From Geosiphon pyriformis (Eukaryota; Glomeromycota; Glomeromycetes; Archaeosporales; Geosiphonaceae), in NCBI GenBank assembly GCA_016748015.1, contig JAAOMT010000349.1, forward strand, positions 126,812 to 190,811: a stretch of DNA of 64,000 nucleotides, in the 5' to 3' direction. The translations under genes and the position numbers were made by a program. The notes under the pieces were generated by a model. That model ran no database searches. It was not told the origin of the DNA and worked only from the letters and a program-made list of their open reading frames with translations. This document shows, in pieces, positions 1-11,740 of this stretch; positions within the stretch are counted from its first letter, which is position 1; each line of letters begins with the position of its first letter.

Positions 1-2388
1 TAGAAATGTTATTGATCCGATAAAATTTACTAGCCACATCTAGAATATGCTGAGTAGTAGTTTGACTGCTCTCAACCCAAATCATGTCATCAACAAAAGC
101 ACCGGCAACAAGAAAAGAAGAAAGACCAGTCCGAGATTCAGCATAACCATTTTTCAATATGTAATGAGACACTAATCTGTATCCACACACACTTTTTTGT
201 CTCTTGACTTCGCATAAAAGAAGATTATAAAAAATATGTCACAAAAGAGGGGAGAAAACTTTGCCCTAATCCAAACCATTATAGACATAGTAGCCACCAA
301 TCAAACCGAAATCAGTTATGACCCAATTGGTACAACCTTCATGAATACCCTTAAAGAAATGGATAAAACTGTCACACATTTTGATTCTAACTAGACTCTT
401 CTTAAGGTGCTCCCAACCAACAGAATCATATGTCTTCCTCATGTTTTGCAAAACTAATCAGAGCTCCCGGTTTTTTTTCAGAGCATCTTTGACTACCAAA
501 CCTATAGCAAAGATGAGAGACTGCATTGTAGTACCCTTGAGAATAAAAAAATTGTCCCCATAGAGAACGTCAAACTTGTTGCATACCAACAAGATCCTAT
601 CAGAGAGAATTTTGGAAAGAATTTTGCAAGCTGTCTCAATCAAGGTAATAGGGCAAGTATTTGTAAGGACTCTTTTCCATTCATGTGGTTTAGGAATCAT
701 TGAGACTCATACCTCCTTCCAAGCACTAGACACTGATTCACTTGAGAGACAGGAATTAATAAGCACTAAGAGCATATCGAGAACAGATTTGTCACAATTT
801 TTCCACAGTTCATTAGAGATGCCCAAGAGTCCAGCGGCTTTACCATCAAACAGGTCTGAAAACACACTAAACAAATCATTGAAGCTTATACAGCCCATAG
901 TGTCAGCAAAAGCGTTATCAAAAACATATTCCAATGGTTGATATTGACATGATCATTTATTATTAACATCCAGAACTACACCACATTTCTGTGTCCAACC
1001 CTCCATGATCTCATTCACCTTAGATTTAACATGATCAGGCTCCAAAATCATCTCATCCCCAACAACCAGGTGATCCAACACCATCTTGCGAAAAGGTCAT
1101 TCCAGAACACTTCTGATAGTATGGCCTTTGTTTGACTTGAAACTTTCTATCTTTTTATTAATAGCCAACCTGATCTGAAAATCCTCAGTGCATTTTGATT
1201 CCAACAATTTCGATGCATGATAGGATTTCCTGACTTTGAACAGAGCTGAATGGATGCTGTCAAAAGGAGACCCTAAGAAAAAGAGAGACCTCATCACATT
1301 TACATTAACAGAATCAAAAGAATCTCAGATATTGAGCAGTAAAACAAACTTATCATAATCAACCAAATGAGAAGCTTTAACCAATTCAGAAACCAGAAGC
1401 TCCAACCTATAGAATCTAGATGAATATTTGGTAAAAACTCCATCATATTTCTTAAACCATTTTTTTTTGAACACCTCATTAGCTAAAAAACACATTGTTC
1501 TACAAATAGCATTCCACATAGCATCTAAGTCCGAGCTTTCATTGGCTTCCAAGAAACCACCAGCAAACATGGCAGTATTTGCCACTGTAGCTTTCTTGAA
1601 CTTTGACCATAAAGTGGCATCAGCATTTTTAAAATTATACTTCCAGCGATTCCTATTGGCCTGCTTGTGAAGCAAACACAGACAAGTGTCTAACAATCCA
1701 CCCAAACTGACTAACACCAAGATAAACTGGTGGTCAGTATCAAAGAATCCACTAACATCCAAGACACTGCAATTCACTATAGCATTGACCAAATTGGGAG
1801 ACACAAACAGATAGTCAATTGTCTTTGCCACACCACGTGAATTACTCCACATTGAAGCTTTCAGAAACACACTGTTGACGAAAAAGTTAACCAGGCCTAA
1901 TGCACCACACTTCTTGAAGCTAGCACTCTTATGAGAACTATCTTCATTGAAGTCACCACCAAAAATTATGAAAGAAGATTCATTCATAGCACCAGCAATC
2001 AAAGCATTTATTTCATCAGCTTGTGAGAAATGCATTGATGCAGATGCACCAGCATACAGACCTAAAACGGAAACAGAAAGTTTGTTCTTGAAGAGCAGCT
2101 TGATAGCAAGAAGATGACCAGAAACTTCAGATGTTTGGCCAAAGCAACATCCATAATAATAGCTACACCAGAACTGAGATAACCTGAATCCAAGCCAGAA
2201 ACAAAAACACACACATCAGAAAACCTATTAGCAATCCAAGGGCAAACCTTACACCTCAACTTTGTCTCAGTAACTATAGAAATCACATTGTTCATATTTT
2301 TGTGCCAATAAATAATATCAGCTTGCTTAGCAGGATTGTTCATCTCTTTGACATTGCATGTTGCAATTTTCTACATGAAACTACTCAT
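1..2388 (-). pseudogene. LINE-A ORF2, APE endonuclease and reverse transcriptase (partial)
   Basis: ORF2 begins at ATG 2388, sharing bases with the ORF1 TGA. The endonuclease domain spans about 2370-1640 and shows the GGDFNED and FDTDHQ motifs, which contribute metal-binding and catalytic Asp/His. The RT follows, with IPKPHEW, DSVGWEHL and the catalytic FVDD box at 97-86, intact here. One frame runs from 2212 to the left edge and is broken by TGA near 1325, 1097, 950, 707 and 458 and by TAG at 266. At each I could align, LINE-B or LINE-D has Trp (or Gln at 266). A frame change lies between 2212 and 2062. Not functional as read. Confidence 0.88.
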
Positions 2389-4249
2389 TGAGATAAAGAA
2401 GAAACCACAAAACCCGAGCCAGTACACATCTGATCTAACTTCTCCAAAACTGAACAAACCAAAGTCTTAAGAGCCATCAAATTTGACTTCAAACAGCCCA
2501 TTTTTGATTTCAAAATTTTTGAACTACTCGAATCTAATTCTGAAGTACCAGAGGAAACCAAAGAAGAGAGAAAAAGTGCTGGTTTAGGATCATCCAGAGC
2601 CATATTCAAATCAACTGCCACATTTGCCACAACTGGGACCACCAAATTCTGAGAAGAGAAGATAAGAGCTGGGGGTACCAAGACCAAATTTTCAAGTTTG
2701 CTCATAATACCAGACACTTTATTCACAAGAAGCTCCACAGAATGCTCCAAGGAAGCAAAACGAGCCTCCAAAGATGTATTAGCAGGGACCATATGAGGAG
2801 AGAGATTAATCACTTTTGAGGCACCAGAAGAGAAGGAGCCAAAACCAGAACCAAAACCAGAACCAAAACCAAAGTGAGTATCATTAGACAAGGGTGCAAG
2901 AAAAACTACTTGGGCCCATGATTTACCACCAAAAACAACCAGCCAAGAAATAGGCATGCCTTTTTTCGCATACAATTGGGCCAACTAGAGGCAGTTTTCA
3001 TCAAAGACAACTCTTTTAAAAGATTTGGAAGATTTGGAAGATTTGGAGGTAAAAGCAATCTTAGCATCACACTCCAAAGCAGAATGACCAAATTTTCCAT
3101 ACTGCCCATACTGAACCAGATTCAATCTAGCCCAAGAAAGCTTCACACCACCAAGAATTGGTTCCGTATGAAAAGCAGACTCCAGCATTTCATCAAACTC
3201 AAAGCCAACCACAGCACAGCATAATCTATTACCAGTCTTCAAGGAATGGTTAATTATGCAAGTTTTCTCACCAGCCCCATCCAATAGATCACCAAGATCA
3301 TGGGCAATTGTTCTCACAGGCAAAGTAAACAAAAGTGCTCTAAATCAATCTTTAGATGCCCAAGTATCACGATCTTTCACTACTATGGTAACACGGACAG
3401 AATCTTTACCAATCAGGAAGAATCACTTAGCAGCTAAAGACACAGCCTGTTCCAACTCAGTAAATTCTACCACAGTCTTTTGTCATAGGCCAATTAACTA
3501 AATTTTGATTGACTTAATTTCCCCAAACTCAGCTACTGCAGTGACAATCATTTTTTTAGGTGTGTCCATGGGAATTTTTTTAATCACCACAGCCTGATCT
3601 GAATGCACTCCTTGTCTCTTAAGATCAGTGTTTACAATAATGTTGTTATTTTTGGCCAATGAGGCAGCTTTTTCTATGCTTGCTCCAAAGGTAAAGGTAA
3701 ATTTGATGATCCTTTCAAATTTTGAGGGGGTAGTGGCCTCCCAAAACCATTGATTGTTGAAAACAGTTTTCTGATAACCTGAGTTTTGGCCATCACTGAT
3801 TTTCCCTCCACAGCAGATAGATTAATGTCCAAAGTGAACGATTTCTTCATAGCAACTTTTACTTGAAATTTAACAATTTTTGGGTCCACCCACATCTTTT
3901 CTAAAGAGAAAAACAAATGGGGAGAAAGAAAAACTTTCTCTTTATCATCCATGTCATAATTAATAGAGCCGATAGGGGAACCAATAGCCACACCAGTATT
4001 GAAATGCTTTATATTGGGCATATTCATTTGGGAGTCAGAAGCGGCTCTACTATCAGAGGCTTCTCCATCCGTATCTATGCTAGCAAATTGCTCATCCACA
4101 CAAACAGACTCACTATCCTTGAGATTCTTATTTGCACTTGAAAGTTTGATACTACTGAGAGACTTTTTGACTTTTTGAGTTGAATCTCCACCAACTGAAC
4201 CAGTGGTTAAGACTCTGGCAGACCTTCTCTTAGCACCAAAATTACTCAT
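2385..4249 (-). pseudogene. LINE-A ORF1, gag-like nucleic-acid-binding protein
   Basis: ORF1 of LINE-A; family members bind element RNA to form the ribonucleoprotein. I start it at ATG 4249 (MSNFGAKRR), although the frame stays open upstream to 4435. An acidic, serine-rich N-terminus is followed by the conserved KxFxxxNGFG block near 3760. A degenerate knuckle lies at 3110-3069: the expected C-x2-C-x4-H-x4-C reads YGQY...H...C, both first Cys having become Tyr as a G-to-A change (TGY to TAY) would give. A Gly/Ser/Phe repeat (2830-2876) lies near the C-terminus. Frame changes and stops between 3674 and 3332 break it. The stop at 2387-2385 overlaps the ORF2 ATG. Confidence 0.8.
2830..2876 (-). 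repeat. 12-bp tandem repeat inside LINE-A ORF1
   Basis: About three units related to ccaaaaccagaa encode a Gly-Phe-Gly-Ser repeat in ORF1. A similar 9-bp repeat (about 3016-3046) encodes Ser-Ser-Lys. LINE-B and LINE-D lack both, so they are expansions private to LINE-A or its subfamily. Confidence 0.75.
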
Positions 4250-4440
4250 AGTGACAGTTGGTCCAACAAAAAAAGGGTTTGTTTCTTGTAAAATAGTGGA
4301 AGACAGTATGCAAAAACAGAAAAAACTTCTTTCAAAAATTTGACTCTTTTTTAAGAATTTGGAACAAAGGAAAGAAAGAAGTTTTTTTATTTTAGAAACA
4401 AACTTTGACAATAATAAGAAAAAAAAACTTGACAAAATTA

Positions 4441-5109
4441 ATTATTATATTTCTAAAAAAATGGCCAAAAAAAAAATGAATATAATAGTATAATAAAAGA
4501 TATATTACAAAAAATATTTATTTAAATTAACATTTTATATATATAGTTTATAATTATTTGGCAATCCAAAAATTATCTATTGCTTTTAAATCTGTTTTTT
4601 CTACAGGTAAAAAAATGATTACAAATATAAAGTTTTACTTAGTGCTTAAAACTATAAAAGCAGTACAGTATCTTTAATTATAGATCCAAAAATCATTGAA
4701 AAAAAAATTAAATAATAATATAGTATAATATAATATTTTTAATAGTTAAATTTGAACATATTTATGAACTTTGAACTAAACTTGAACCAGACTTGTTATA
4801 TGTGTTTGGATTTAATTTAAGTTCAGTAATTTTAAGTCTGGTTTAAGTTTAAATTCAAAATTTTGCCAAATCTTCTGTTTGAATTTAGTTTAATTTAATA
4901 GTTTAATTAAATTTGAACCAAACTAGATTGAATATTGAAATTCTACTAGGTAGAAAAATGTTATATTGTTAATTTAATTAAGAAAAAAACATTTTAATAG
5001 TATAATTAAAGATTAAGAGTTATTTAAGTATTTTTGACAATAATTTTACAAATAAATTGGCTGAAAATACCACAAGTTCTCTTTTGTTTTTTTCTGTTTA
5101 TGTTTTAAA
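4441..5109. other. A+T-rich spacer with one foldback
   Basis: No coding potential is seen. The spacer contains long A/T runs and several TTGAAC-like words, including the inverted repeat listed separately. I see no promoter, RNA gene or recognisable element. Confidence 0.6.
4770..4859. repeat. Imperfect inverted repeat (25-bp arms)
   Basis: The arm 4770-4794 (begins TTTGAACT, ends CCAGACTT) is an imperfect reverse complement of 4834-4859, with a loop of about 39 bases. The arms differ at about three positions. It could form a hairpin or be a foldback/MITE remnant. No target duplication was identified. Confidence 0.6.
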
Positions 5110-5521
5110 ATATTATTTGATGGCTAATGGGCTGGTAATGTCTAATAATATATGTTATTTTGTTTAAAATATATATAAAGTTGTTGTCTATATATATTAA
5201 GCAATTGGTTTTAGTGTAAATATTGTAAATAATTTTTTTGTTTGTAATATTAACTGAATTTAAACAGCTTTAATTTAGCACTTTGACTCTTATATATTGG
5301 CTGAATTTACAAGTAAATTTTTAGCTGATCTCAAAACATATATAATAAAAGCTGTCTGCAAAAAACTTTTGGTTATTATACATAAAAAATTATATGATAG
5401 TTTATATCTTGGTATTTTATGCTTATTCTATAAAAAGATAGAATTTTCTAATCATTCATTTACTTGTACAAAGAATGCTACTAGAAAAAAAAATTTATTT
5501 TTGGAACATATTAAATTTTAA
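5110..5521 (+). pseudogene. LINE ORF2 C-terminal relic
   Basis: Translation across stops aligns with the region after RNase H in LINE-B and LINE-D. A run resembling LMANGLVMS matches LLADGELIS in LINE-D, then AEFTSKFLADL matches AAGFTSKRTAGL, then HKKLYDSLYLGILCLF matches HKRLYDRSYLSVVCLY of LINE-B. The zinc-finger cysteines near the end are partly lost. The uninterrupted stretch is 5297-5521. Flanks are A+T-rich, and no poly-A tail or target duplication was found. This is an old copy, more diverged than LINE-A, -B or -D. Confidence 0.8.
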
Positions 5522-7149
5522 AAGTTCTTTATAAGTAAAAATATCTTTGTTTTTTTTTTGTTTTATATTCTTTTTTCTTTTATATTTTGGATATTAGTTT
5601 GTATTCATTGTTTTGTAAAGATTTTGTGTTAAAAACTTGACTTAAAAATGTTTTAGTATTATATGATAATAAGAAAAAAATAATGTTTATTCTAATAAAG
5701 TTCTTTTATTAATTAGTTAAATGTTATTGTCAAGAAATTTGACTTATTAGGTCAAAATATAGATTAAATACAGAGCAAACTAGATTGGTAAATAATAATA
5801 ATATGATATCAATGATAATTAAAAGATTTTTTTGAGTTTGTTTAATAAAGTTATTTGTATGTTTGGTGTTGTTAAGACTTTGGTGGTAAGCTTTAATAAA
5901 TATTTGTTCTGTGCTTTTTTTTTAAGTATTAATAATAGTTCAGTTGTGTATATAAATATGTAATATTATTTAAATTGGCTCAAATAGCTAATATTACTTA
6001 TAAAAATTAGGAATTATAATAGTAGATAAAATAACCAATCAAAAATAAGCATAATAAAAAGAAAAATTTTAGAATTTTTTTTGGAGTATTGTAAAATTCC
6101 AAAATTTCAAAATTTTTTTTGAGAAATTGCAGGATTCCAGAATTCTAGAATTCTAAAATTTTTATCAAAAAAATTGAAAAATTTTAAAAAATTTTGTATA
6201 ATACAAATTATGTATATATAATAAAAGATTAAAAGCAAAAAAAACAGATTTAAACAGAATAGTAACTAATAATAATTACTTATTACATACTCTTTTTTCA
6301 AAAAATAATTTTCTATAATTCGAAGTAGAATTACATCAATATTAATAAAATATCTAATTATTATCTAATCCATATTATTATTACTTAATTAAAAAAATAT
6401 TAATCTATTTTATCTTATTAATATTCTATGTTAATAAAATCTAATACTTAATTATATTAGACCAATAGCTTTTGATCATGACTATTAATAAAATATTAAT
6501 TTTTTATTTCATTTTTTTGTTTTGTTTTTTTATTGTTTATTAATTAATTAAAGAAGTTAAGTGTTAAGTATTTAATATCAAAAATAGTCTGATAAAAAAC
6601 TTAGAAACAAGGGTAGAAAACTTAAAGATAGTCTACCAGAAAGACATGACTGCTAAAATAAACTAGTTATCATGCTGAAAAAAAAATTCACAAAAGAAAC
6701 TATCAATTGGATTTTTGTTTATTATACAAAAAATTTAACTAAAATCTTTAAACTCTAAAACCTTTAGAAATTACCAATATTTTCAGCTATTAAATATTAA
6801 GTTACAGATTGTTATTTGTTTTAATACTCTAAATAATTATCTGTAATATTAGTTATATATAACAAATATATAAGTTGTATTTAGTTGGAGTTATTTAATT
6901 TAATTTTTTGTATTAGATAGTAACTAAACTGTATTTATTAAATAAAATAAAAAAATAAAAATAAATAAAGTTTAAGTATTATTTAACACAATATATTAAA
7001 TTAAGTAATATAAATTAAATATAAACAATAATAGATATAAAATTATTATAAAACACAAAATATTTTTTTTTAAGATTGCTCTATACTTAAATTAAACCAA
7101 TTATATTTTATTATAATAAATTGTTTTTTAATTATTAATTATGGTTTTA
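5522..7149. other. A+T-rich spacer with unclassified repeat X
   Basis: Nothing codes here. The part at about 6360-6800 resembles the 1-kb insertion at 60704-61685: both contain gaccaat, then a run like gactattaataaaatatt, a T-rich tract, a word like tagtctgataaaa, and a shared block near 6720-6770. A palindromic segment lies at 6060-6190. The remaining sequence is low-complexity A/T. Confidence 0.5.
6139..6154. repeat. Perfect 16-bp palindrome in a palindromic tract
   Basis: AGAATTCTAGAATTCT equals its own reverse complement. It lies within 6060-6190, a tract of overlapping AATTC/GAATT and AAAATTTT words that could fold in several ways. Confidence 0.8.
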
Positions 7150-7160
7150 TATTATTAAAT
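7150..7160. repeat. LINE-B target-site duplication, left copy
   Basis: TATTATTAAAT here is repeated at 23650-23660, exactly flanking the LINE-B A-tail on the left and its 5' UTR on the right. An 11-bp duplication is normal for target-primed LINE insertion. The sequence is A/T-only, so chance is possible, but its position at both element ends supports it. Confidence 0.7.
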
Positions 7161-7230
7161 TTTTTTTTTCACGTTTATTGAGTGAAATCCAAACACTACT
7201 TAATACTATACATCAAATAATTGATCTAAA

Positions 7231-8273
7231 TTAGGCGTGAATCATGCACTTTCTATACATGAATAGCCACTCAGGCCAATCAGAACAACACTATATTCCT
7301 ATATGAATGGAAACCACATTTAAAGCACCAGAAACAAACAAACTAAATTTATGCAAACCAAACCTAATACCCAATACATCATCAATACCCAACAACCTGA
7401 CAACTCCAGCCAAATACAGAGAAAACAGACCAGAAATAGAAACTGGCATAGAACCGTCTTGAGGAATTAACCCATGTTTCTCCATAAAGACACGATGTCT
7501 GACATAAACCATCCAAATCTCATCTCTAAAAGCCAAGCAAAAATTATGAACAAAGTCCACAATTTTTGCACCAGCAAGTTTCAGATCACCAAAAACAGAA
7601 ACCACCTCAAAAAACCAATCATTAAAAACAAAGCCTTTGCACAGAGCAACATGAACTGAGATGTTAAAAATGCATAAAGAAAAAGTTCGCAGCACTTGAG
7701 AAGAAGAGCAATAAAGGCCAAAAATATCTTCCCATTTAACCGCAAAATCACCAAACAGCTAATCACAACTAGCAAAGTCAGAATCACAGGAAAAGACATG
7801 GTCCGAGATCTCTACACATCCACAATACAAACAAACCACACTAAGGTAACTCCTATCATAGAGGCGTTTGTGAATGGCCACAGGCAGTCTACAATGCAGA
7901 GCTTTCATGAAATACATGTGCAAACCAGCAGTCCGTTTACTAGTGAAGCCAGCAGCCATGTGTGAATCAGAATGCCAAACAGAAAAAAACCTGTGCCAAT
8001 CGATATTAGTGAGCAAGTCGCCAGTGACAACTCTGGTACCTGAACCAAAATCCCAATGCAAACAGTGAATGGATCAATAAATGTCATGCACAAAATACCT
8101 AGAATTACCCAAAACAGGACTACCACCAGCCAGGATAAACTGCTCATCCAGCTGGGAGGGAAGAACAAAATCAGAAAAAGCTGTATGGCCAGCCAGTTCA
8201 TCAGCCTGGTCATTACCTACAACACCAAAATGTCACTTAACCTTACACCAGCTAATATCCAACCTCTTAGCAC
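7231..8273 (-). pseudogene. LINE-B ORF2, RNase H end and C-terminal domain
   Basis: This is the 3' part of LINE-B ORF2, separated from the rest by Gy1. It begins in the RNase H domain just after the SDS catalytic segment left at 18107. It then shows a GNDQAD segment near 8215 (the last RNase H Asp region), HMAAGFTSK, and a zinc-finger-like C-x2-C...H-x4-C (CLYCGC...DHVFSC) near 7830-7790, as in zf-RVT regions of LINE RTs. The frame shifts between 7759 and 7695. The protein probably ended at TAA 7233-7231; the TAG near 7291 lies where a related copy continues, so it looks like a Gln-to-stop change. Confidence 0.85.
8270..8273. repeat. Gy1 target-site duplication, left copy (GCAC)
   Basis: GCAC precedes the 3' LTR here and follows the 5' LTR at 18006-18009. 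Removing Gy1 and one copy restores a continuous LINE-B sequence. A 4-bp duplication also fits Gy3. Confidence 0.85.
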
Positions 8274-9258
8274 TGTTACTAGAGGTTTTTGGTCTCTTTT
8301 CTTGAATGTTTCTGATGTTGATTTGCTGTGAATTTACATTTTCAGGAAGTAGTTGAACCTCTAATAACTGAATTTATCTTCAAATTATCTCCTATAATTT
8401 GAACTGTTGGGCTTATAAGTGGAATAGTCAATTCCGTGCCAGTTACTTTGTATAATTACATTGTAGTAAATGTCAACTCTTTCCTAGGAATTGCTCATCT
8501 GGAAGCTCACTAAAAATGTGTAGTTACTTTGCTGTGAAAGTCAACTTTTCTACAGGAATCTCATCTGTAGGCTACCCTAATGATTGTAATAAGAAAAGAA
8601 AAGAAAAATAAAAGAAATGTAAAAGAAATAGAATTTTATCAAAGGAAACGTTTTTTTCTATCCAGGCCTGGAGTTACTAACAGTTTATTGAAATTGGTAG
8701 CTAATTAATTTCAAAACTGTTTAGTAGGAATTGGTTAATTTTAAAAAAAAAATAATTAAGGATTTGATTTTTCGAATTATTTGATATTTATTTTGTTTTT
8801 ATATGTAAAAGATGATTCTAATTATTAAATCTGAAGTAAAATACATTTTTTCGAAAAGAGAAGCTCTTCTTTTATATGACTTGTCGTAACACTATTCTAT
8901 GAACTCGAACTTTGCTATTTTTCTACAATTTTGCTAAACTAAAGATACATTTCGGTGAACTACAAGTTATTTCTGCAAACTATTAGATATTTCGATGAAC
9001 TATCAATTATTTCAGTAAATTTCTACAAATTTCGGCGAACTTTTTGAATGTTACATAGTTCGGAGTATTACATCATTGATCATTGCAATTAGGTTATATT
9101 TGTGTTATATACAAATTGGGTTATTAATTAAATAATAATTTCGGACATTTTGCTAATGTAATAAGTGATAATTTGAAATGATAATATATGTTAATTAATG
9201 ATGAGAATTATAAAGATAATTTCATGCTAAATAATATTTTTAATTTTGTCTGGTAACA
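8274..9258 (-). repeat. Gy1 3' LTR
   Basis: 985 bp, pairs with 17022-18005. Ends are TGTTAC and GTAACA. In the first roughly 190 aligned bases I count 13 differences from the partner, 12 of them transitions, so this is not a very recent insertion. The end of ORF3 lies inside it (stop at 9229-9227). Confidence 0.95.
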
Positions 9259-9946
9259 TAACCTTCTCCTCAAGACTGAGCTCTGTTAAAGTCCAAGTAC
9301 TGTCTGTAATTTCCAGATAATAATCCAAAATTATTGAAGAAATTTGGTCTGAAAATTGTTAAAATTTCAGTTCTGTGAGCTTTCCAATGTATTGAATCTT
9401 TAAAGGTTGTAAAATTGGGTTTTGTAAGATGTTTTCACAGATGTGGAATAAGTCATAAAGTCTAAGAGCAGCTTTTAGTTTATAGCGACTGTTTGTAAGT
9501 CCAGCTGTTGTTTTGAATTTGTTGTAAAGTTGTTTTTGAATAGCTTTTTTTGTAAGGTTTGCTGTTGTAAGCTCCCGTTTTTGTTCGTGAAGTGTTTTTC
9601 CAATGTAAAAATATCTATATATTGGAGTATAGTCATGGTTTTCTTCATTAAGACACAGTTGAAGTTTTTGTTGAATAGTAGTATTTAGTGGAATACTAAT
9701 AAAAGAAAACATTAAATTTTCTCTTAAAGCAAGCTTCAAGAGTTCTGGTAGATGAATTCTAGAATAACTTCTTGTGTTCTTTTTGTAGAGGTAATAATTT
9801 CGTGAATTTGGGGCTAAATTGGCAACTATTTCTGTTTGGGTATAATTAATATGTTTTCTTGTAATAGTGATAAATAATTCAGGTATTGTCTTTAAAGCTA
9901 GTATTAATTTTTGAGATATTTGTTGAATATTTTAAGGAATAGTCAT
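9227..9946 (-). pseudogene. Gy1 ORF3, unknown protein downstream of integrase
   Basis: A reading frame of 239 codons from ATG 9946 to TAG 9229-9227, beginning about 30 bases after the integrase-region stop and ending inside the 3' LTR. Two in-frame stops (TAA at codon 5, and TAA at 9361-9359) look like Gln-to-stop changes. The protein is basic and probably helical; tracts include TQTEIVANLAPNSRN and IYRYFYIGKTLHEQK. I see no signal peptide or membrane segment, so an envelope protein is unlikely. Decayed homologues lie at the same place in Gy3 (48770-49424) and partly in Gy4 (about 62700-62880), so it belongs to the family. I do not recognise a function; a DNA- or RNA-binding accessory protein is possible. 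Confidence 0.75.
9261..9271 (-). promoter_or_regulatory. Gy1 polypurine tract
   Basis: On the minus strand GAGGAGAAGGT ends 2 nt before the 3' LTR, where plus-strand DNA synthesis would be primed. It also encodes Glu-Glu-Lys in ORF3. Confidence 0.6.
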
Positions 9947-9978
9947 TATAAAAATTTGAGTGAGAAAATAGATTGAAA

Positions 9979-11100
9979 TTATTTTTGTCTTTCAGTGTGT
10001 TTTGTTTTGTTTTGTTTTTGTGAAATTAATGGTTTAGGATTGTTTCTGAAATGATAGTGTTTTAAACGATCTCTATGTACAACTTTTGCTAGGATTTTGT
10101 CATCAAGTCTTAACTTGCATGATCCATTGCCTAGTATTTTATGAATAAAGAATGGTCCATCCCATTTATTTTCAAATTTTCCACTCCATTGTTTTTCAGC
10201 TTTAGTTTTGTGTAGAAAAACTTTGTTTCCAACTTTAAAATCATTGGTAACTGGAGACAATTTGTTGTTGTGCCATTCTTTTTGTTGAGTTTGGGAGTGT
10301 TTAATATGGGTGGCTGCTATTCATTATTTTTTTTCCAATGTGCTGAGAAGTATGTAGGCTCTTCGTTGAAGTGTTTCCTGAAAATTGTTTTCATCAATTG
10401 GTTGTGCTGGGTATGTTTCTATTGTGAAATTAATTGGTAACATTGCTGTCTTTCCATAAATTAAATCAAATAGTGTGTTTTTTGTGGTATCTTGTTTTAG
10501 TGTTCTATATGCTAGTAACACTGATGGAATAAAGATATCCCACTCTTGCTCAAAATTGGTTGAGACTTTGGCTAATGACTCACACAATGTTCTGTTAAAA
10601 TGTTCCACAAGTCCATTTGTTTGTGGATGGTAGGGCAAAAACAGAGGCTTTTTGACATTGAATCATTCACAAATTTTTTGTATCAGGTTGTTCACAAAGT
10701 GTGTTTCCTGATTGGATAAAAGTTCAATTGAACATCCATGTCTACAAATGATGCTTTGTAGATAAAATTTGCTACTGATTTCACATCTGCTCATTGAATG
10801 GCTCTGACTTTGGGCCATTTAGTAAGATAGTCTACAGCTACTGCAATATAATGGTTTCCTTGAGTGGTGATAGATAGTGATTCAACTAAATCAATACCAA
10901 CTCGGTTGAAGAGTTGTCCAACTTTGATTGGATTTAATGATTCAGTAGGGCATGTTTCTTTTCTTCTTTGACAACTATCACAAGATTCGACATATTCATA
11001 AATGTCTTTTCTTATTTAGGGCCAAAAGTAGTATTCTAATGTTCTTTGGGTGGTGCTGTCTTTTCCGAAGTGTGCTGATGAAGGATCTGAGTGCATGTTG
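9979..11100 (-). pseudogene. Gy1 integrase
   Basis: Integrase inserts element cDNA into the host chromosome. The HHCC zinc region begins with HSDPSSAHFG near 11093 and CDSCQRRKETC near 10985-10950. Core motifs are GIDLVES (first Asp, about 10905), LLSNQETHFVN (about 10715) and HPQTNGLVEHFNR (catalytic Glu, about 10600). The second core Asp reads Asn, a G-to-A change. The C-terminal SH3-like region (10260-9979) carries KVGNKVFL and KWDGPF and ends in a Lys/Gln/Asn tail. Stops near 11033, 10793, 10660 and 10326-10321, plus frame changes between 11357 and 10638 (one may lie in the T run near 11110), disable it. No chromodomain seen. Confidence 0.88.
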
Positions 11101-11356
11101 TATAATATAGTTTTTTTTTCTGTTCTTGTATTAATCTGAGTGGTTTGTCAGGGCTTTTGAAATTTCAATGATAAATAATGTTGTTGTGTAAAAAATATTG
11201 TTTGGCTTGTTGTTGTAGTTGATGTTTTTCATCTGGAGACCAATCTGTTGGGATTGTTAGTGTTTCCAAATATTGTTTGAGATTGTTGTAGTTTTCTGAG
11301 TTCATTGTTTGTTGGCTGTTTTGGTTGGTTAAGTTGAGTGTTGGTTTTTATGTTTT

Positions 11357-11740
11357 CTAATTTTGTCTCATTCTGGAGAGACAGTCAACATTGGTGTGGA
11401 GTTTTCCTGGTTTGTGATATACTATGTATTGATAGTTTGTTAGAAATCCTGTCCATTGGGTTTGTTTTGCATTCAGCTGAGTATTTTTGTTCTGAAGCCA
11501 TTTGAGTCCAATATTATCAGTGATAATATCGAATTCCTTTGGCTGAAAATAAAGGTTGAAATAATGTAGGGCCCAAATTACAGCTGCTGTTTCTAATTTA
11601 GTGGCAGGATAATTTTTTTCAGCTGGTTTTAATGTTCTGCTAGCATAGACAATTACTTGCTCATTTTCATTGTCATCCAATTGTGATAGAATAGCACCAA
11701 AGGCAGTATAAAAGGCATCTGTTACTAATCAAAATTGGTT
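11357..11740 (-). pseudogene. Gy1 RNase H domain
   Basis: RNase H removes the RNA strand during reverse transcription. The segment LVTDAFYTAFGAILSQ (about 11730-11690) carries the first catalytic Asp. VYASRTLKPAEKNY, ETAAVIWAL (the Glu) and FDIITDN (third Asp, about 11520) follow in the usual order. The C-terminus (HKPGKLHTNVDCLSR) is typical of Ty3 elements just before integrase. A TGA near 11728 sits where a Trp is expected, just before LVTDA. The copy from 11680 to 11357 is uninterrupted. Confidence 0.9.

Larger units (their letters stand above)
1..4440 (-). mobile_element. LINE-A, non-LTR retrotransposon, 3' part outside window
   Basis: A two-ORF LINE read on the minus strand. Its 5' UTR lies near 4440-4250, ORF1 at 4249-2385 and ORF2 at 2388 down to the left edge. 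Domains in order are an ORF1 nucleic-acid-binding protein with a degenerate CCHC knuckle, an APE-type endonuclease and a reverse transcriptase; RNase H and the 3' end lie outside the window. The domain order is that of RNase H-bearing fungal LINEs (Tad/I-like). Protein similarity to LINE-B and LINE-D is clear over the whole length, but LINE-A is a distinct subfamily with its own ORF1 N-terminus. All readable stops sit at positions where another copy has Trp or Gln. Confidence 0.9.

Noticed and set aside
9359-9739. ORF3 as a retroviral-type envelope gene
   Set aside because: Position fits, but there is no signal peptide, transmembrane segment or cysteine pattern.
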